A DNA stretch of 64,000 nt, taken from Aurantiochytrium sp. KH105. Lineage: Eukaryota > Sar > Bigyra > Thraustochytrida > Thraustochytriidae. The translations under genes and the position numbers were made by a program. Location: contig BGKB01000082.1 of assembly GCA_003116975.1 (NCBI GenBank), positions 132,275-196,274 on the forward strand, in the 5' to 3' direction. How positions within the stretch are numbered: the first letter of the stretch is position 1; every line of letters begins with the position of its first letter. Below are positions 28,447 through 38,380 of the stretch, piece by piece. The notes under the pieces are model-generated. The model did not search any database. It saw only the letters and a program-made list of their open reading frames with translations, and was not told the DNA's origin.

Positions 28447-28855
28447 ATAGATCCGGTTAACCCGCCTCAATGCAACTGGAGTGTGAGTGACCGCACTTGA
28501 GACGAAGGCATTGCGATGCCTCTGGCACTTTCTTGCACGGTACAAGACTTGAGACGATGGATGGTAAGTCTTTTTTGGCTGTCTTTCTTAGCTACGCCGG
28601 GCTCACTCATCTGGCTTTCGGTGCAAGAAACAATCATTCACGCCGTGCGGACAACTTTGGGTCGCGGGAAAACGAAAAGGTCGCGGGGAGACCGGGAGGG
28701 GGCTTTGGGGAGGGAGGCCACGTGGCTCCCAAGGGTTCGCGTAGCTCGTGAGAGACGCGGCAAGAAAAGCAAATTCCATGAGGGAAATCGAAAAAGACAA
28801 CTAGCAGAAGCAGTCGATTCGAAGCGATACACGCGGGCTTCGCGCGTAAGGCAGC
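28447..28855. promoter_or_regulatory. Divergent intergenic region
   Basis: About 410 bases between the spliced minus-strand gene and the ankyrin-FN3 gene. Another ATG frame for an alternative first exon of the minus gene exists near 28520. No separate gene is supported. Confidence 0.4.
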
Positions 28856-30781
28856 ATGTTTCAACAACCTAGCTCGATCTATGCCCCAGGGTTTCCCGGG
28901 AGACCCATGAAGGGCAAGCCAGGGGACACATTGATGAATGCTTGCTTCGATCGCGATGTTGATGCCTTCCGAGATGCCCTCAACCAAGAACTCTCCGATC
29001 GCGAGGCAGAACAAGAGACCTTGGCCCATCTCACCGAAAATCACGTCGACGAACACGGAAATACCTTTGTGCACGTCGCTGTGTACCGAGGAGCAACAAA
29101 AATCATCCGACATATTCTACAGTCTTGCCCTGCAGCCCGAGCATGGATACAAAGCAAAAATCATCATGGAATCACACCTTTACACTACTCGTGCCGACGA
29201 AACCGAACCCAGATCACAAAGACCCTTCTGCAGCATGGGGCCAACGCGCGAGCGAGAGATCTGAATGGCAATACGCCACTTCACTTTGCCGTGGAGGCAG
29301 GAAGCCTGGAGGTGGTCGAGTTTTTCCTCGAGCACAAATTGCCCTTTGACATGAGCAATGCCGGAGGCGTGACGCCTCTTCTCATTGCGTGTCGCGACAA
29401 TCTTCGCAAAATCGCATTCATTCTGGCAAGTGCAGGCGCCGACATCTGCAAGGCGAACACGACGGGCAACTCGCCACTGCAGGTTGCAGCCAAACAGGGC
29501 TGGGGTGAAGACCTTCGACGCGCAGGTGCCGTTCCCGAACAGCCAGAACCTCCAGAAATGCTCCGCATGGATGACGAAAGCGCAATGTTCTCGTGGACGG
29601 CGCCGGCCGGACGCAGCGCACCCGTGCAGCATTTTCGTCTCCAAGCCAAAAAAATCGATCGTCTTAATCCCGATGCACCTTGGGAAACGGTCGCCGACTG
29701 CATCAAGGAGCGGCGGCACACCTTTTACACGTGCACAGCTCACTGCAGCACGTATTCACGCGACCCTCGACCCGAGGACCTCGCACCAAGCGAAGTCTAT
29801 GCGGTGAGAGTGCTAGCATATAGTATTGTGGGATGGAGTGAACCGAGCGAGCAAAGTCGCATGTTTGTCACCTCTCCGGCAGCGCCAAGCAGACCCGAGC
29901 CTCCGTCCATTCTCCGCACAACGCGCACAAGCCTGACGGTTCGCTGGGAGCTTCCCGAGGCCAACGGGGCGCCCATCGACCGCTCCGAGCTTCAGTGGAG
30001 ACTTGCGCATACCCCATACGTGACCTGGAGTAGCGTACCTGACAAACTTGAAGTGGAAAGGCCCGCCTGCTCCGACGAGGAGCCTTCTTCTTCCGAATCA
30101 GACACGGACGAAGAAGAGGATCCTCTGAAGCGAATCCAGGTCCAGGAATACACGCTCAAAGGGCTCAGCCGCGAAGCCGGATATGTTTTCCGCGTGCGCT
30201 GTCATAATCTCATGGGCTGGAGCTACTACAGCGTACCGAGCATCAAGGCTTGCACAAGCTCGCGCGACCCACGAGGAAGGCGGCACGGTCTTGGCGCCCA
30301 TCAGACCGACTCTGTTCGCAGAAGCTTTCGAGGAACGGCGTCGCATGCTCAAGCTCGCTTCATGGCCATTTCGCTGGCTCGTGAGGACGATGACCACAAA
30401 TCCAAGCTTACCGCCGAAATTATTGCCCATCAGGATCTCGAACGTCGCCAAAAGGCTGCTGTGCTCAAGTTGCAAACATTTTGGCGCGGTAGGCGTGCTG
30501 CATGGAAGTATCACAATTATCTCAGGGACCGTGTCGTTCGCAAGAGCTTCCTTGTAGAGTACAATCTGGAACAGTCCTTTATTGAAGAGTGGCGACTTCA
30601 CCTCATGCGTTTCGTCATCGAAGCGCACGATTTGGAGGCTCGGAAACAAATGGAACTCGATGCGCGCCGACAGAGAAAGATGGCGCGTGCAATACGACGA
30701 GAGAAACGGCAGCTCACGCGCAAAATTCGCGCAGACCGACGCAAGCAGCAATCCGAGGAAAAGTCCAAAAACCTAGCCTAG
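28856..30781 (+). CDS. Ankyrin-repeat, fibronectin type III and IQ-motif scaffold protein
   Basis: 641 residues, intronless. Residues about 65-230 hold four to five ankyrin repeats (DEHGNTFVHVAVYRGATKII, HGITPLHYSCRRNRTQITKT, NGNTPLHFAVEAGSLEVVEF, GGVTPLLIACRDNLRKIAFI, GNSPLQVAAKQGW). Two fibronectin type III domains follow, about 232-345 (from PEQPEPPEML to the GWSEPSEQSRMF end) and 348-485 (from PSRPEPPSIL to GWSYYSVPSIKA), the second interrupted by an acidic Ser/Glu insert. Near 535-555 is an IQ-like calmodulin-binding helix (AVLKLQTFWRGRRAAWKYHN). The last 100 residues are a basic coiled coil (ARRQRKMARAIRREKRQ). It should be an intracellular scaffold; with IQ and coiled coil, a cytoskeletal or flagellar role is possible but unproven. 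It ends 23 bases before the converging MAP10-like gene. Confidence 0.85.
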   Translation: MFQQPSSIYAPGFPGRPMKGKPGDTLMNACFDRDVDAFRDALNQELSDREAEQETLAHLTENHVDEHGNTFVHVAVYRGATKIIRHILQSCPAARAWIQSKNHHGITPLHYSCRRNRTQITKTLLQHGANARARDLNGNTPLHFAVEAGSLEVVEFFLEHKLPFDMSNAGGVTPLLIACRDNLRKIAFILASAGADICKANTTGNSPLQVAAKQGWGEDLRRAGAVPEQPEPPEMLRMDDESAMFSWTAPAGRSAPVQHFRLQAKKIDRLNPDAPWETVADCIKERRHTFYTCTAHCSTYSRDPRPEDLAPSEVYAVRVLAYSIVGWSEPSEQSRMFVTSPAAPSRPEPPSILRTTRTSLTVRWELPEANGAPIDRSELQWRLAHTPYVTWSSVPDKLEVERPACSDEEPSSSESDTDEEEDPLKRIQVQEYTLKGLSREAGYVFRVRCHNLMGWSYYSVPSIKACTSSRDPRGRRHGLGAHQTDSVRRSFRGTASHAQARFMAISLAREDDDHKSKLTAEIIAHQDLERRQKAAVLKLQTFWRGRRAAWKYHNYLRDRVVRKSFLVEYNLEQSFIEEWRLHLMRFVIEAHDLEARKQMELDARRQRKMARAIRREKRQLTRKIRADRRKQQSEEKSKNLA

Positions 30782-30804
30782 CACTAATGTATTGATGTAA
30801 AAAA

Positions 30805-33339
30805 CTAAAACACTGCCGAGGCGAGTGAGGCGTTGCCGCCGTCGAACGATTGGTACCGACTCGAAGCGAGATCATGCTCCGGAGGCGGAACTGGGTCCAT
30901 CACAAAGTGATCAATTGAAACGAGACTCGGGGTCCTTGGCTTGGCGCGGCGAAGTGGGCCTCGAGGCTTTGCTCGTTCACGCCGGTGCACGGAGGCGCGA
31001 CTATTATGGCTTGGCGTTCCCGTATCGCCAAACTCTGAGCTCTCGCGCGACTCCCGCTGGCGAGGGCGGAGCGGGTGATTCGATGTTGTCGACTCTCGCG
31101 CCCCCGTTGCTGTCGATTTCATCTCCCCGCGGGCTCGTTGCGGCGCCAAAACTGCGGGTGAGGAGAGAATCGGGGTCAGTGGCGCGTACATATGTTGATC
31201 CCTCTCTTTCGCGCTTTTGGGTGTGAGTGGCGTTGGCGTCGGGGGAACCACTGTCTCGGTCAAAGGAGGCGGAGGTAGCGGCGGAGACGGCGGGGGCGGG
31301 GGTACCTCGTGTTCTTGCGAATCATGCAACACATTTGGGGGTTGCATAGGATCGTCTACTGTGACCGCAGAGAGATAGCTTCGGTCTAGCTGAAATGCTG
31401 GGCGCGGCGAAAGCTCGCCGCGAAGCATGAGCTCTAGCTGCTCTTGGCGAGCTCGAGCCTCTCGCTCAGCCATGTCTTGCCCGGTATCTTGAACGAGAGC
31501 GGACTGCACCAGAGACTCGAGACGAAGGTTGCTGCTATCGTGCGATTGCCTTGCCGCATGAGCCTTGCGGCGTTCGAGGAGATATCGCCGTTCCTCTGGC
31601 GCGCGCTCGTTCAGCGCGCGCGACCGTGCAAGGTCCGCTGTTAATTGCACCACACCCACTGCATCGTTCTCGGTGGAGACACCACTTGCCTGGAAGCGGC
31701 GTCGTGTCGCCTGCTCCCTCAAAATCTGTGTTCGAGTTTTGCGCACGCGCAGGATGCGGCGCTTGTGTCCGTGCGTTGGTGGCATTCCCTCTCTGATAAC
31801 CGGTGCCGGTGCTACAGAATCGCCGCGGGCCGAACGTTTGTGATCCTCTGCTCCTACGCTCTCTTCATCGCTTGAGCGCTCGCGACTTTTGTGCGTTCGA
31901 TGCCCCTTGTTTCGTGCACTTTTCGCAGATTGACGACCGCGCGAGTGGCGCCCTTGCTTTTGCTTGAGTTGGTGTTGTGCGGGGTCGTCCAATTGCGACG
32001 GCAGTAATTTGAGGTGAGCCGCGAGGGCACGCAAAAGGTCATGTGGTGCTGACTCATCGCCCCAAGCCATTGTTGTGTGCGTGAGTTCGTCCTCGGAGCC
32101 ATCAAGGGAAGCAAAGTCCGAGTCAGAAGCCCCATCCGACTCGTCCTCCTGTTCACCCCTTCCACCCAGAGAATTACAAAAATACATGGCAGGTGGAAGA
32201 CACGAGGCCTCGTCCTCACCTGGTCTGGGAAGCCAGCCTGAAGAACTTTTGCCTGCCCTTGGACTTGACTGAGACGCACGCTTTGTTTTATCCTGGGCGA
32301 GCATCCGTTTACGGTGCATCGCCCGCCGTTGCAAGCGTTCAATCTTGCAGAGTCTCTTCTCGACGGCACTCATTGTTTCGAGAAGAGCAGTGGGGACCGG
32401 AGCGGGAAGACCTGTTTGGCCCATGCGGATGTCCATTGCGCTCTCCATTTCATTGGCTGGGCTAGGTTGCTGATCTGCCGGCGCAGATGCGAGCCCAAGA
32501 TGAGGCAAGAGGCCATCACCAAAGCTGCAAACACGGACCCGAGCGGCCACACGAGCAACCTCATTTCCCATGAGATCATAGAGCGGAAAGGTACCCAATT
32601 TCCAACCCCATGTGGACGCCATCGAAGGAAGAACACAACCTTCGGACCCAACGTTGTGCAAGCCAACGAGGCCCGACAGATCCAATGCGGTACTACCAAC
32701 GAGCACGCCGTGGTGCAAATCGGGAGACGCCGCGGTGGAGACGCCCTTGGATATCTGTGCATTCGTATCTCTAGCTTCAGGCAAGCGAAGCAACATAAGA
32801 TACATTGGTGCTGACTGCAGACCAGCAATGGCCTCTTCAAAGGGAAGCTCGAACAAGCATGACTTGCCACTTTGAAAGTTCTCCGGGGTCGATCCCGCTC
32901 GCTCGATCAGCACCGTCGGAAAGTCAAGTAGACGGAAGGCAACAGCCATACGGTTTGCGTGGGCGGTCTCGTTTTGACCATCCACATCGTTATGGCTTGC
33001 CGGCATTGCTGTGATCTCGAGGGACTCGACAAAGACTTGCAACGCGAACACATCACTCGTGTCATCCCCGGCAGGGCTTGCACCTTTTCGGCCTCCCATG
33101 GCGGCCTCGTCCAGAGGTTCGGCCTCGTAATCATCTTCGTCCAGCGCAGCGAACAGTTTCTCTGCGCGAGGTTCTTTGGCCAGCATATCCGTCATGCGTC
33201 CGAGTTTGAGGGAGGCATCGATTTCCGCCAGTGCGCGGGCCTCATCGCCTGCCTCATTGGACCCTTCTGGGTCCAGCAGTGTTTCTACCTTTTCGAGAAG
33301 TGCTCGCCGCGCAGCCCTTCGTTCGGCATTTTCCGCCAT
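30805..33339 (-). CDS. MAP10-like microtubule-associated protein
   Basis: 844 residues from the chosen ATG at 33339. After a helical N-terminus (MAENAERRAARRALLEKVE) residues about 90-300 match the N-terminal C2-like domain of vertebrate MAP10: VFALQVFVESLEITA, RMAVAFRLLDFPTVLIER, FQSGKSCLFELPF, MYLMLLRLP, VLVGSTALDLSGLV and a final LLPHLGL. MAP10 associates with microtubules and spindle or midbody in animals. The rest is long, charged and probably disordered, with predicted helices (LCKIERLQRRAMHRKRML), basic patches (RRILRVRKTRTQILREQATR) and a proline run near residue 690. The frame is open 49 codons upstream, but that stretch is hydrophobic and unlike the family. Converges with the ankyrin-FN3 gene. 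Confidence 0.8.
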   Translation of the reverse strand: MAENAERRAARRALLEKVETLLDPEGSNEAGDEARALAEIDASLKLGRMTDMLAKEPRAEKLFAALDEDDYEAEPLDEAAMGGRKGASPAGDDTSDVFALQVFVESLEITAMPASHNDVDGQNETAHANRMAVAFRLLDFPTVLIERAGSTPENFQSGKSCLFELPFEEAIAGLQSAPMYLMLLRLPEARDTNAQISKGVSTAASPDLHHGVLVGSTALDLSGLVGLHNVGSEGCVLPSMASTWGWKLGTFPLYDLMGNEVARVAARVRVCSFGDGLLPHLGLASAPADQQPSPANEMESAMDIRMGQTGLPAPVPTALLETMSAVEKRLCKIERLQRRAMHRKRMLAQDKTKRASQSSPRAGKSSSGWLPRPGEDEASCLPPAMYFCNSLGGRGEQEDESDGASDSDFASLDGSEDELTHTTMAWGDESAPHDLLRALAAHLKLLPSQLDDPAQHQLKQKQGRHSRGRQSAKSARNKGHRTHKSRERSSDEESVGAEDHKRSARGDSVAPAPVIREGMPPTHGHKRRILRVRKTRTQILREQATRRRFQASGVSTENDAVGVVQLTADLARSRALNERAPEERRYLLERRKAHAARQSHDSSNLRLESLVQSALVQDTGQDMAEREARARQEQLELMLRGELSPRPAFQLDRSYLSAVTVDDPMQPPNVLHDSQEHEVPPPPPSPPLPPPPLTETVVPPTPTPLTPKSAKERDQHMYAPLTPILSSPAVLAPQRARGEMKSTATGARESTTSNHPLRPRQRESRESSEFGDTGTPSHNSRASVHRRERAKPRGPLRRAKPRTPSLVSIDHFVMDPVPPPEHDLASSRYQSFDGGNASLASAVF

Positions 33340-33759
33340 ACTGCACTGCACTGCGCGTTTTTGTCGTGGTTCTTTGTTGCTAATTGCTCCCTCCCCTGGC
33401 TCGTCTCCGAACCAGCGATACGAGCGAAGAGGGACCTGCAAAGTTGGCCAAACGAGAACGAGAAGACCCAGGCCGGTCAAGCGCAAGCCTTCGCGCTCGC
33501 TTCGCTCGCCAGCCGCGCGGAGACGTCGCGGTTCCAGGTCCTCCCCGTCGGCGCGGTTTTCGCGCGCAGGCAGCCCAGACCCGACCGCGCCGCTTCTTCA
33601 ATCCCGCGACCGCCGGCCGCGCCAGCCGCGCTCGCGCCCCCTCGCGCCCGCGGCGGCCGGCCTCCGGCCGCGCGCGTCCGGCCTCCCGCCGCGGGCCGCA
33701 GCGCGCTCGGGGTCGTCGGGGTCGCGCTCGGGCTCGTCGGGGTCCGCGTCCCGCGGTTA
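33340..33759. promoter_or_regulatory. GC-rich region between MAP10-like gene and transposon
   Basis: Leader and promoter sequence of the MAP10-like gene. Very C/G rich at 33560-33750 with repeated TCGGGGTCG-type units. No gene seen. Confidence 0.4.
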
Positions 33760-33901
33760 GGCGTCTGTGCGAGGGGCCTTGAGAGGAAATCGACCAGAGC
33801 TGCAACTTAACCGTAGCGGGCTGTCGTGCGTACGCGGGCGCAGAAGCAGCAAGCGCGCGGGAGTCGGAGCGGAGAAGCCAGACGCATACTCTCGTGTCGT
33901 C

Positions 33902-36361
33902 ATGGGCGTTACGGGGCTGCTCGAGCAACTACGCTCGAAGCGACGCAACGTCCAGCTCTACGAACTCTTGCGCGACAAGGATGTTGGGATTGACGCCTTG
34001 GTCTGGCTGCACATGTACGTGAGCGTGCAGCATGAAGAGGTCTCAAAGGGCAACTTCACTAGCATCGTGCAGGGTTTTATTGGGCGGCTTAAGAAGCTGA
34101 AAACATGGGGCGCTCGCCCTATCGTCGTCTTCGATGGCGTTTCAAACGAAATGAAGGCAAGCACGAACTCGGCAAGAAGCAACAAACGCGATAAAATGGT
34201 CCAAGGTTTGATGGAAGACCTACAAGCTTGCCTCAACGCCGGCGAGGAGCCTTCGACCGCGCTCATGGAAAAGATCTCAAAGGCAAACGCTGGCGTCACC
34301 CGTGATCTTGTTTACGCGGTCATCAGGCAGTTGCGAGTGGAGGGATACCCCTATGTGGTGGCACCCTACGAGGCAGATCACACGCTTGTGGCGTTGCTCC
34401 ATGAAGGTTTCATCCAATACATTATCTCAGTTGACTCAGGCATGCTCGTTCACCACGGCGGAAATGTCGTTGTCATCCCAACGGGCTTTTGGCAGGATGG
34501 TTTGGGCATTCTCTACGACCCAGCGGCAAATGCTGCGCCAGCAGATGAATCAAACGCGCCCTGCGACCGTCCACGTGACTTGGGTCTTATCATTGACAGA
34601 GTTGTAGGACAGCACGCATGCGAGCCGCGTGAAGCGGCGGCCGCTGTGTGCCTTGCGTACGCGTTACTCGTCGATTCGGATTACCACAACCTGAAAGGCG
34701 TTGGGCAAGAAACGGCACTGTTCGTCATGGAGCTGCTCTTACATCGCGGGGTCACGCTGGAAAGCTGGAAAGACCCTGATCAGCTCGCGGACATTCTCTG
34801 CAACAATTACGCGAAGCAACGACGCAAAGAGGATGTTGTCTCGGACATGAAAAGGGCGAAGGGCGGTCTTCTTGGGGGCATCGCGCTGCACCTTGCGAAG
34901 CGCGAGATCAATTATCTCGATGAGAAGGTGGCGATTGACACAGGATGCATTGAACGTTTCGGCAAAACAAGCTTCGACCGCGAGCAGGTGGACCTCATCG
35001 CCCTGGGCCTGCTTTGCATGCGTGATGGATGTGGATGCCAGAGGGAGAAGCCAAAACATCATGACGTTGGTCGGGGTTATTCTGTGATCCAGCCTCAGGA
35101 CACGGTCCACCCTGTGCAGCTCACAGAAGACCTTATTATCGGGGCCAAGATGTGTGAGGAACATGTTGACACAGCATCGCTTGCCCAGTTGGCCCGCTGG
35201 CTCCGCACTCGCGGGCAATTTGCGTCTGGCAAGAAAAAGCATAAGCTTCGTGCGAGTGTGCGTGCCCAAATGGCTGCTGAAGCAGTAGCAAAGAAAGAGA
35301 ATCGCCAGCTTACCAATCTGCGGTGCCCAGAGGGCCTCAGCGTACTGCAGCTGCTGAGGAACTGCGGACGGAATGCAGACCTTCCACTGATAGACAACGC
35401 CGAAGCCAAGGCTGCACTTGCCGCCATCCCGTCAGACCGCTGGATCACCTATATCGGCGAAATGCAAGAGCGAGCGCCGCTGGTCTCGGAACAGTTGTTG
35501 CAGAAACATTTCAAGGACGTATGTACGAAGAAAGGTGTTTTTCGAAAAGGTTACAAGCGCATTTGCTTCCGCACACATCTTCGCGGGTTCGCAGCCTACT
35601 TCGTACCGAATGGAGACAAGCCTGCCAAAGAGTGCTGGTTCAGACTTCACTGCCCAAGGTCAATGGTCAATGCCACCTATCCTGTCTTTGTGCGTTGTTC
35701 CATCGAATGGCATGAAGCGATGGACGGACGGCCTCCGTACGTGACAAAAGTCTGTGACCAGATGTGCGCCTGCCCCGCCGCCCGAGTTGATCAGGGATGC
35801 GTGCACGTGTGTGCTTTGCTACAAGCCGTGCAGAATCTTCGTCGCCGAGACCCGCGCGACAACTGTCCAACGAGTATGCGCTGTGAATGGAACACGGCAC
35901 GTGCTAAAGTCGAGGAGGACCTGGTGAACAATGAGATCTCTTATCTCGTCTTTGAGAAGGCTGATCCTTCCCAACAAGAACAGAGAAAGAAGCACAACCC
36001 AGTGTGCATGTCAAATGATCTTGGTCGTGGAGCCTACGACCCCTGCCCCCCTGCTGTAGTCAATTCCGTCCTGCGGGATTTGCAAATGCGAGAGAAGTCC
36101 ACATTGATTCCTAAAATCTTCGAGCTCATTGAAGTTTGCGCGCAAGGTACTGAGGAAGGTGAAACGGGCATGTCGGTTATGTACACGAAGGAACATGCGG
36201 CGAAAACTCGCTATGATCTCTGGTACAACTACGCGACTGCCGAGCTACAACGGACAGGTCTCGACAAAATCTCTACTGAGCTCTCTGAGGCTTGGGAGTC
36301 GGAACTCTGCGCTGATGATGCGGAGGCTGATCCTTATGAAGATAATGACGACAGCGTTTGA
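33902..36361 (+). CDS. XPG/FEN1-type nuclease domain protein with SWIM zinc finger, transposon-encoded
   Basis: 819 residues from ATG 33902. The start MGVTGLLEQL is the standard beginning of XPG/FEN1 nucleases. Matching metal positions: Asp31 (GIDALVWLH), Asp78 (PIVVFDG), Glu157 and Asp159 (VAPYEADHTLVALL), Asp178 (IISVDSGML), and the DSDY of LLVDSDYHNLKGVG, which begins the helix-two-turn-helix. Where FEN1 has a second Asp after Asp179, this protein has Gly180. Near 620-640 is a SWIM finger, CAC then CVH (CxC-x8-CxH), followed by CPTSMRCEW, the same follow-on seen in SWIM-YqaJ proteins of ISL2EU transposons. No YqaJ domain is visible. The C-terminal 150 residues are unassigned and end acidic. 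The upstream open frame (45 codons) lacks homology. Role in transposition (flap or branch cleavage, or repair of the donor site) is inference. It lies tail to tail with the transposase. Confidence 0.82.
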   Translation: MGVTGLLEQLRSKRRNVQLYELLRDKDVGIDALVWLHMYVSVQHEEVSKGNFTSIVQGFIGRLKKLKTWGARPIVVFDGVSNEMKASTNSARSNKRDKMVQGLMEDLQACLNAGEEPSTALMEKISKANAGVTRDLVYAVIRQLRVEGYPYVVAPYEADHTLVALLHEGFIQYIISVDSGMLVHHGGNVVVIPTGFWQDGLGILYDPAANAAPADESNAPCDRPRDLGLIIDRVVGQHACEPREAAAAVCLAYALLVDSDYHNLKGVGQETALFVMELLLHRGVTLESWKDPDQLADILCNNYAKQRRKEDVVSDMKRAKGGLLGGIALHLAKREINYLDEKVAIDTGCIERFGKTSFDREQVDLIALGLLCMRDGCGCQREKPKHHDVGRGYSVIQPQDTVHPVQLTEDLIIGAKMCEEHVDTASLAQLARWLRTRGQFASGKKKHKLRASVRAQMAAEAVAKKENRQLTNLRCPEGLSVLQLLRNCGRNADLPLIDNAEAKAALAAIPSDRWITYIGEMQERAPLVSEQLLQKHFKDVCTKKGVFRKGYKRICFRTHLRGFAAYFVPNGDKPAKECWFRLHCPRSMVNATYPVFVRCSIEWHEAMDGRPPYVTKVCDQMCACPAARVDQGCVHVCALLQAVQNLRRRDPRDNCPTSMRCEWNTARAKVEEDLVNNEISYLVFEKADPSQQEQRKKHNPVCMSNDLGRGAYDPCPPAVVNSVLRDLQMREKSTLIPKIFELIEVCAQGTEEGETGMSVMYTKEHAAKTRYDLWYNYATAELQRTGLDKISTELSEAWESELCADDAEADPYEDNDDSV

Positions 36362-36379
36362 AACAAGAAGATTCAGTGC

Positions 36380-38380
36380 TTACTTTTTTGCAGGTGCCGT
36401 GATGGGCGGGCAATTTAGACTCACTAGGCAGCACGCGACCTTGAAAGCGGCAGTTATCATATCCACCTGCTGGATCGGGACCTTTTGGGTGAGCCAATGG
36501 TAGTCTTTGACACGATTTATTGCTCTCTCTACGTGAATCCGAAAGTTTGCAATTTTCCGTGTGTCGTTTCCCTCCTCTCGTGTAAGCGTGTGCTGCCCCT
36601 TGAGTCGGTTTGGTGGCATGTACAGATGTGCACCCTTTCGCTTGGCCAGCTCATCGAAGATTATGAAACCTTTGTCAGCCATGATGCTTTGACCCGGGTG
36701 TGCGCAGACTTCGTAGAAACCCGATCGCTCTGTCAGTTTGGGGTCTGATATACGTCCTGGATAGGCAGCAGACTGCCATGCAATAGTACCACAAGCACTC
36801 AGACCAATCAGCAACTTGGCTGTATTGCGCGCCTTGGATTCGCTCCAAGTTGCACTCTGAGCCATTGGGTTGTCTGGTACTTGAATTTCGAGCTCAGTGG
36901 CATCAAGAATCCAGCTGACCGTATGGTGACCAAATCGCTCAGAGACGTCTTTGGGGCACGTAACATCCAGCATACACGGCAACGGAGTTGGAAACATGCG
37001 CGAGAAAGTATGATGCAGAAGATGGATGCCGAATTCAAAGGTTCGCGATATCGTGGATTGGTGGACATCAAACAACGAACCCATCACGAACTGACTCAAA
37101 TTAAGGCGCAGGATCATCAGCGTAATGAGAAGTTTGTCCTCAAGCAAAAGAGGAGCCTTCCGGTGAGAGGGCGATCTGCTTGACGGAGTTGAAAGACTGT
37201 CCTCGGCTTCGGACCTGTTGAGCTTTTTCTCCAGTCCTTGTTCAGACTTCGCGAACCCCTCGTCCTCACGAAAGCTCTGCCACTTGGCTGCAGCTGCACT
37301 GCGCTCTTTCGCGTGACAGCCACCGAAATCATAGACTGCAGACACTATTTCGTCGAAAGCAGGTACGCTGCTGACGCCAGTGTAGAATCGAAGTATTCTA
37401 GCGAAGCGCGGGATCGACTTGAAAGATGCCCACCTTAGAGGAACTTGAGAAGAAGACGTTCTTGTGACCGCTTCTCGCAAAATGGCGTAATAATCTTTCG
37501 CCTCTTTGGCCTTCGCCCGCGCTTCTGTCTTGGCCTGTTTGGAAGCGCTGAGGGCAGCGTCTCGTTCTTCACGGAACCTAATCGAATCGCTGAGGGCAGC
37601 GTCTCGTTCTTCACGGAGCTTCTGAAGTTCAGCTTCCAGCTTTTCTTTGTCCCTTTGAAGTCCACTAATCATGAATTCCGTAAGAGTTGCCAACTTCTTA
37701 GTGACAGTGTCATGGCATGCATTCGAGGTTTCAACAAAGAGAGCTTTCGAACGTTTCTTAGCAGAGCTGGCCTCATGTGACAGTCGATTGATTTCATTCT
37801 TTGCCACATCACTCCTCTGGTTTGCAACTTCAAGCTTCGCGTCAAGCTTTCGCGCCTTCTGGGTGCGCTCATAAGCAGCGTCACTCTCTGCATGGCGGGC
37901 ACGCGATGTTCGACGGCGTTTTGTCTGACTGCGCTCAGGCGAAGCGATGTGGCTTGTGAGTCTGCGCTCCGCTATCGACTTTGGTGTGAGCTTATCGCTC
38001 GCCAGTACCCATTTGCTAGTCTTCCATTCAGCCCTCTCACCAGCCGGTGGAGGAGACATTGCCGTTTCTGCAGCTATCACTTGGGTCATATCGGACTTCA
38101 AGACCCAATCGTTCGTCTTGCGCGTGTCGAATTCAAAGGAATTGGGATGAAAATGATGCCAGCGGAAGCGGCTTCTTGCTCTTGTCCCTGTAGCAACATT
38201 CTGCCGCAATCTGTTGAAGATTACATCTCGCGCCTTGCTCTCGCGAAGTGCTGCTGCATCTGTTCTCGTGTGACGGTTGCTTCTGTAAATCTCGGAAGTG
38301 CGGAAAGGACCTTGTTTATTCTGGCACCATTTCAGTGTGCATGAACATTTCGCATTGCTAGGCGATTTCCCAGCCGACAT
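36380..38380 (-). CDS. DDE_Tnp_4-type transposase
   Basis: 666 residues from ATG 38380 (the frame extends 11 codons further without an ATG). The N-terminus has a Cys/His cluster (CSCTLKWC, later RWHHFHP) that may be a degenerate THAP-like DNA-binding zinc fold. Residues 190-320 are a long coiled coil with duplicated REERDAALS units. A helix-turn-helix (LLITLMILRLNLSQFVMGSL, then DVHQSTISRTF) precedes the catalytic domain. The DDE triad is Asp493 (WILDATELEI), Asp569 (IMADKGF) and Glu618 (HVERAINRVK), with the family's usual GLSACGTIAW and YPGRISD between. This is the PIF/Harbinger and ISL2EU-like superfamily. The frame is intact, so the transposase may be active. Confidence 0.92.
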   Translation of the reverse strand: MSAGKSPSNAKCSCTLKWCQNKQGPFRTSEIYRSNRHTRTDAAALRESKARDVIFNRLRQNVATGTRARSRFRWHHFHPNSFEFDTRKTNDWVLKSDMTQVIAAETAMSPPPAGERAEWKTSKWVLASDKLTPKSIAERRLTSHIASPERSQTKRRRTSRARHAESDAAYERTQKARKLDAKLEVANQRSDVAKNEINRLSHEASSAKKRSKALFVETSNACHDTVTKKLATLTEFMISGLQRDKEKLEAELQKLREERDAALSDSIRFREERDAALSASKQAKTEARAKAKEAKDYYAILREAVTRTSSSQVPLRWASFKSIPRFARILRFYTGVSSVPAFDEIVSAVYDFGGCHAKERSAAAAKWQSFREDEGFAKSEQGLEKKLNRSEAEDSLSTPSSRSPSHRKAPLLLEDKLLITLMILRLNLSQFVMGSLFDVHQSTISRTFEFGIHLLHHTFSRMFPTPLPCMLDVTCPKDVSERFGHHTVSWILDATELEIQVPDNPMAQSATWSESKARNTAKLLIGLSACGTIAWQSAAYPGRISDPKLTERSGFYEVCAHPGQSIMADKGFIIFDELAKRKGAHLYMPPNRLKGQHTLTREEGNDTRKIANFRIHVERAINRVKDYHWLTQKVPIQQVDMITAAFKVACCLVSLNCPPITAPAKK

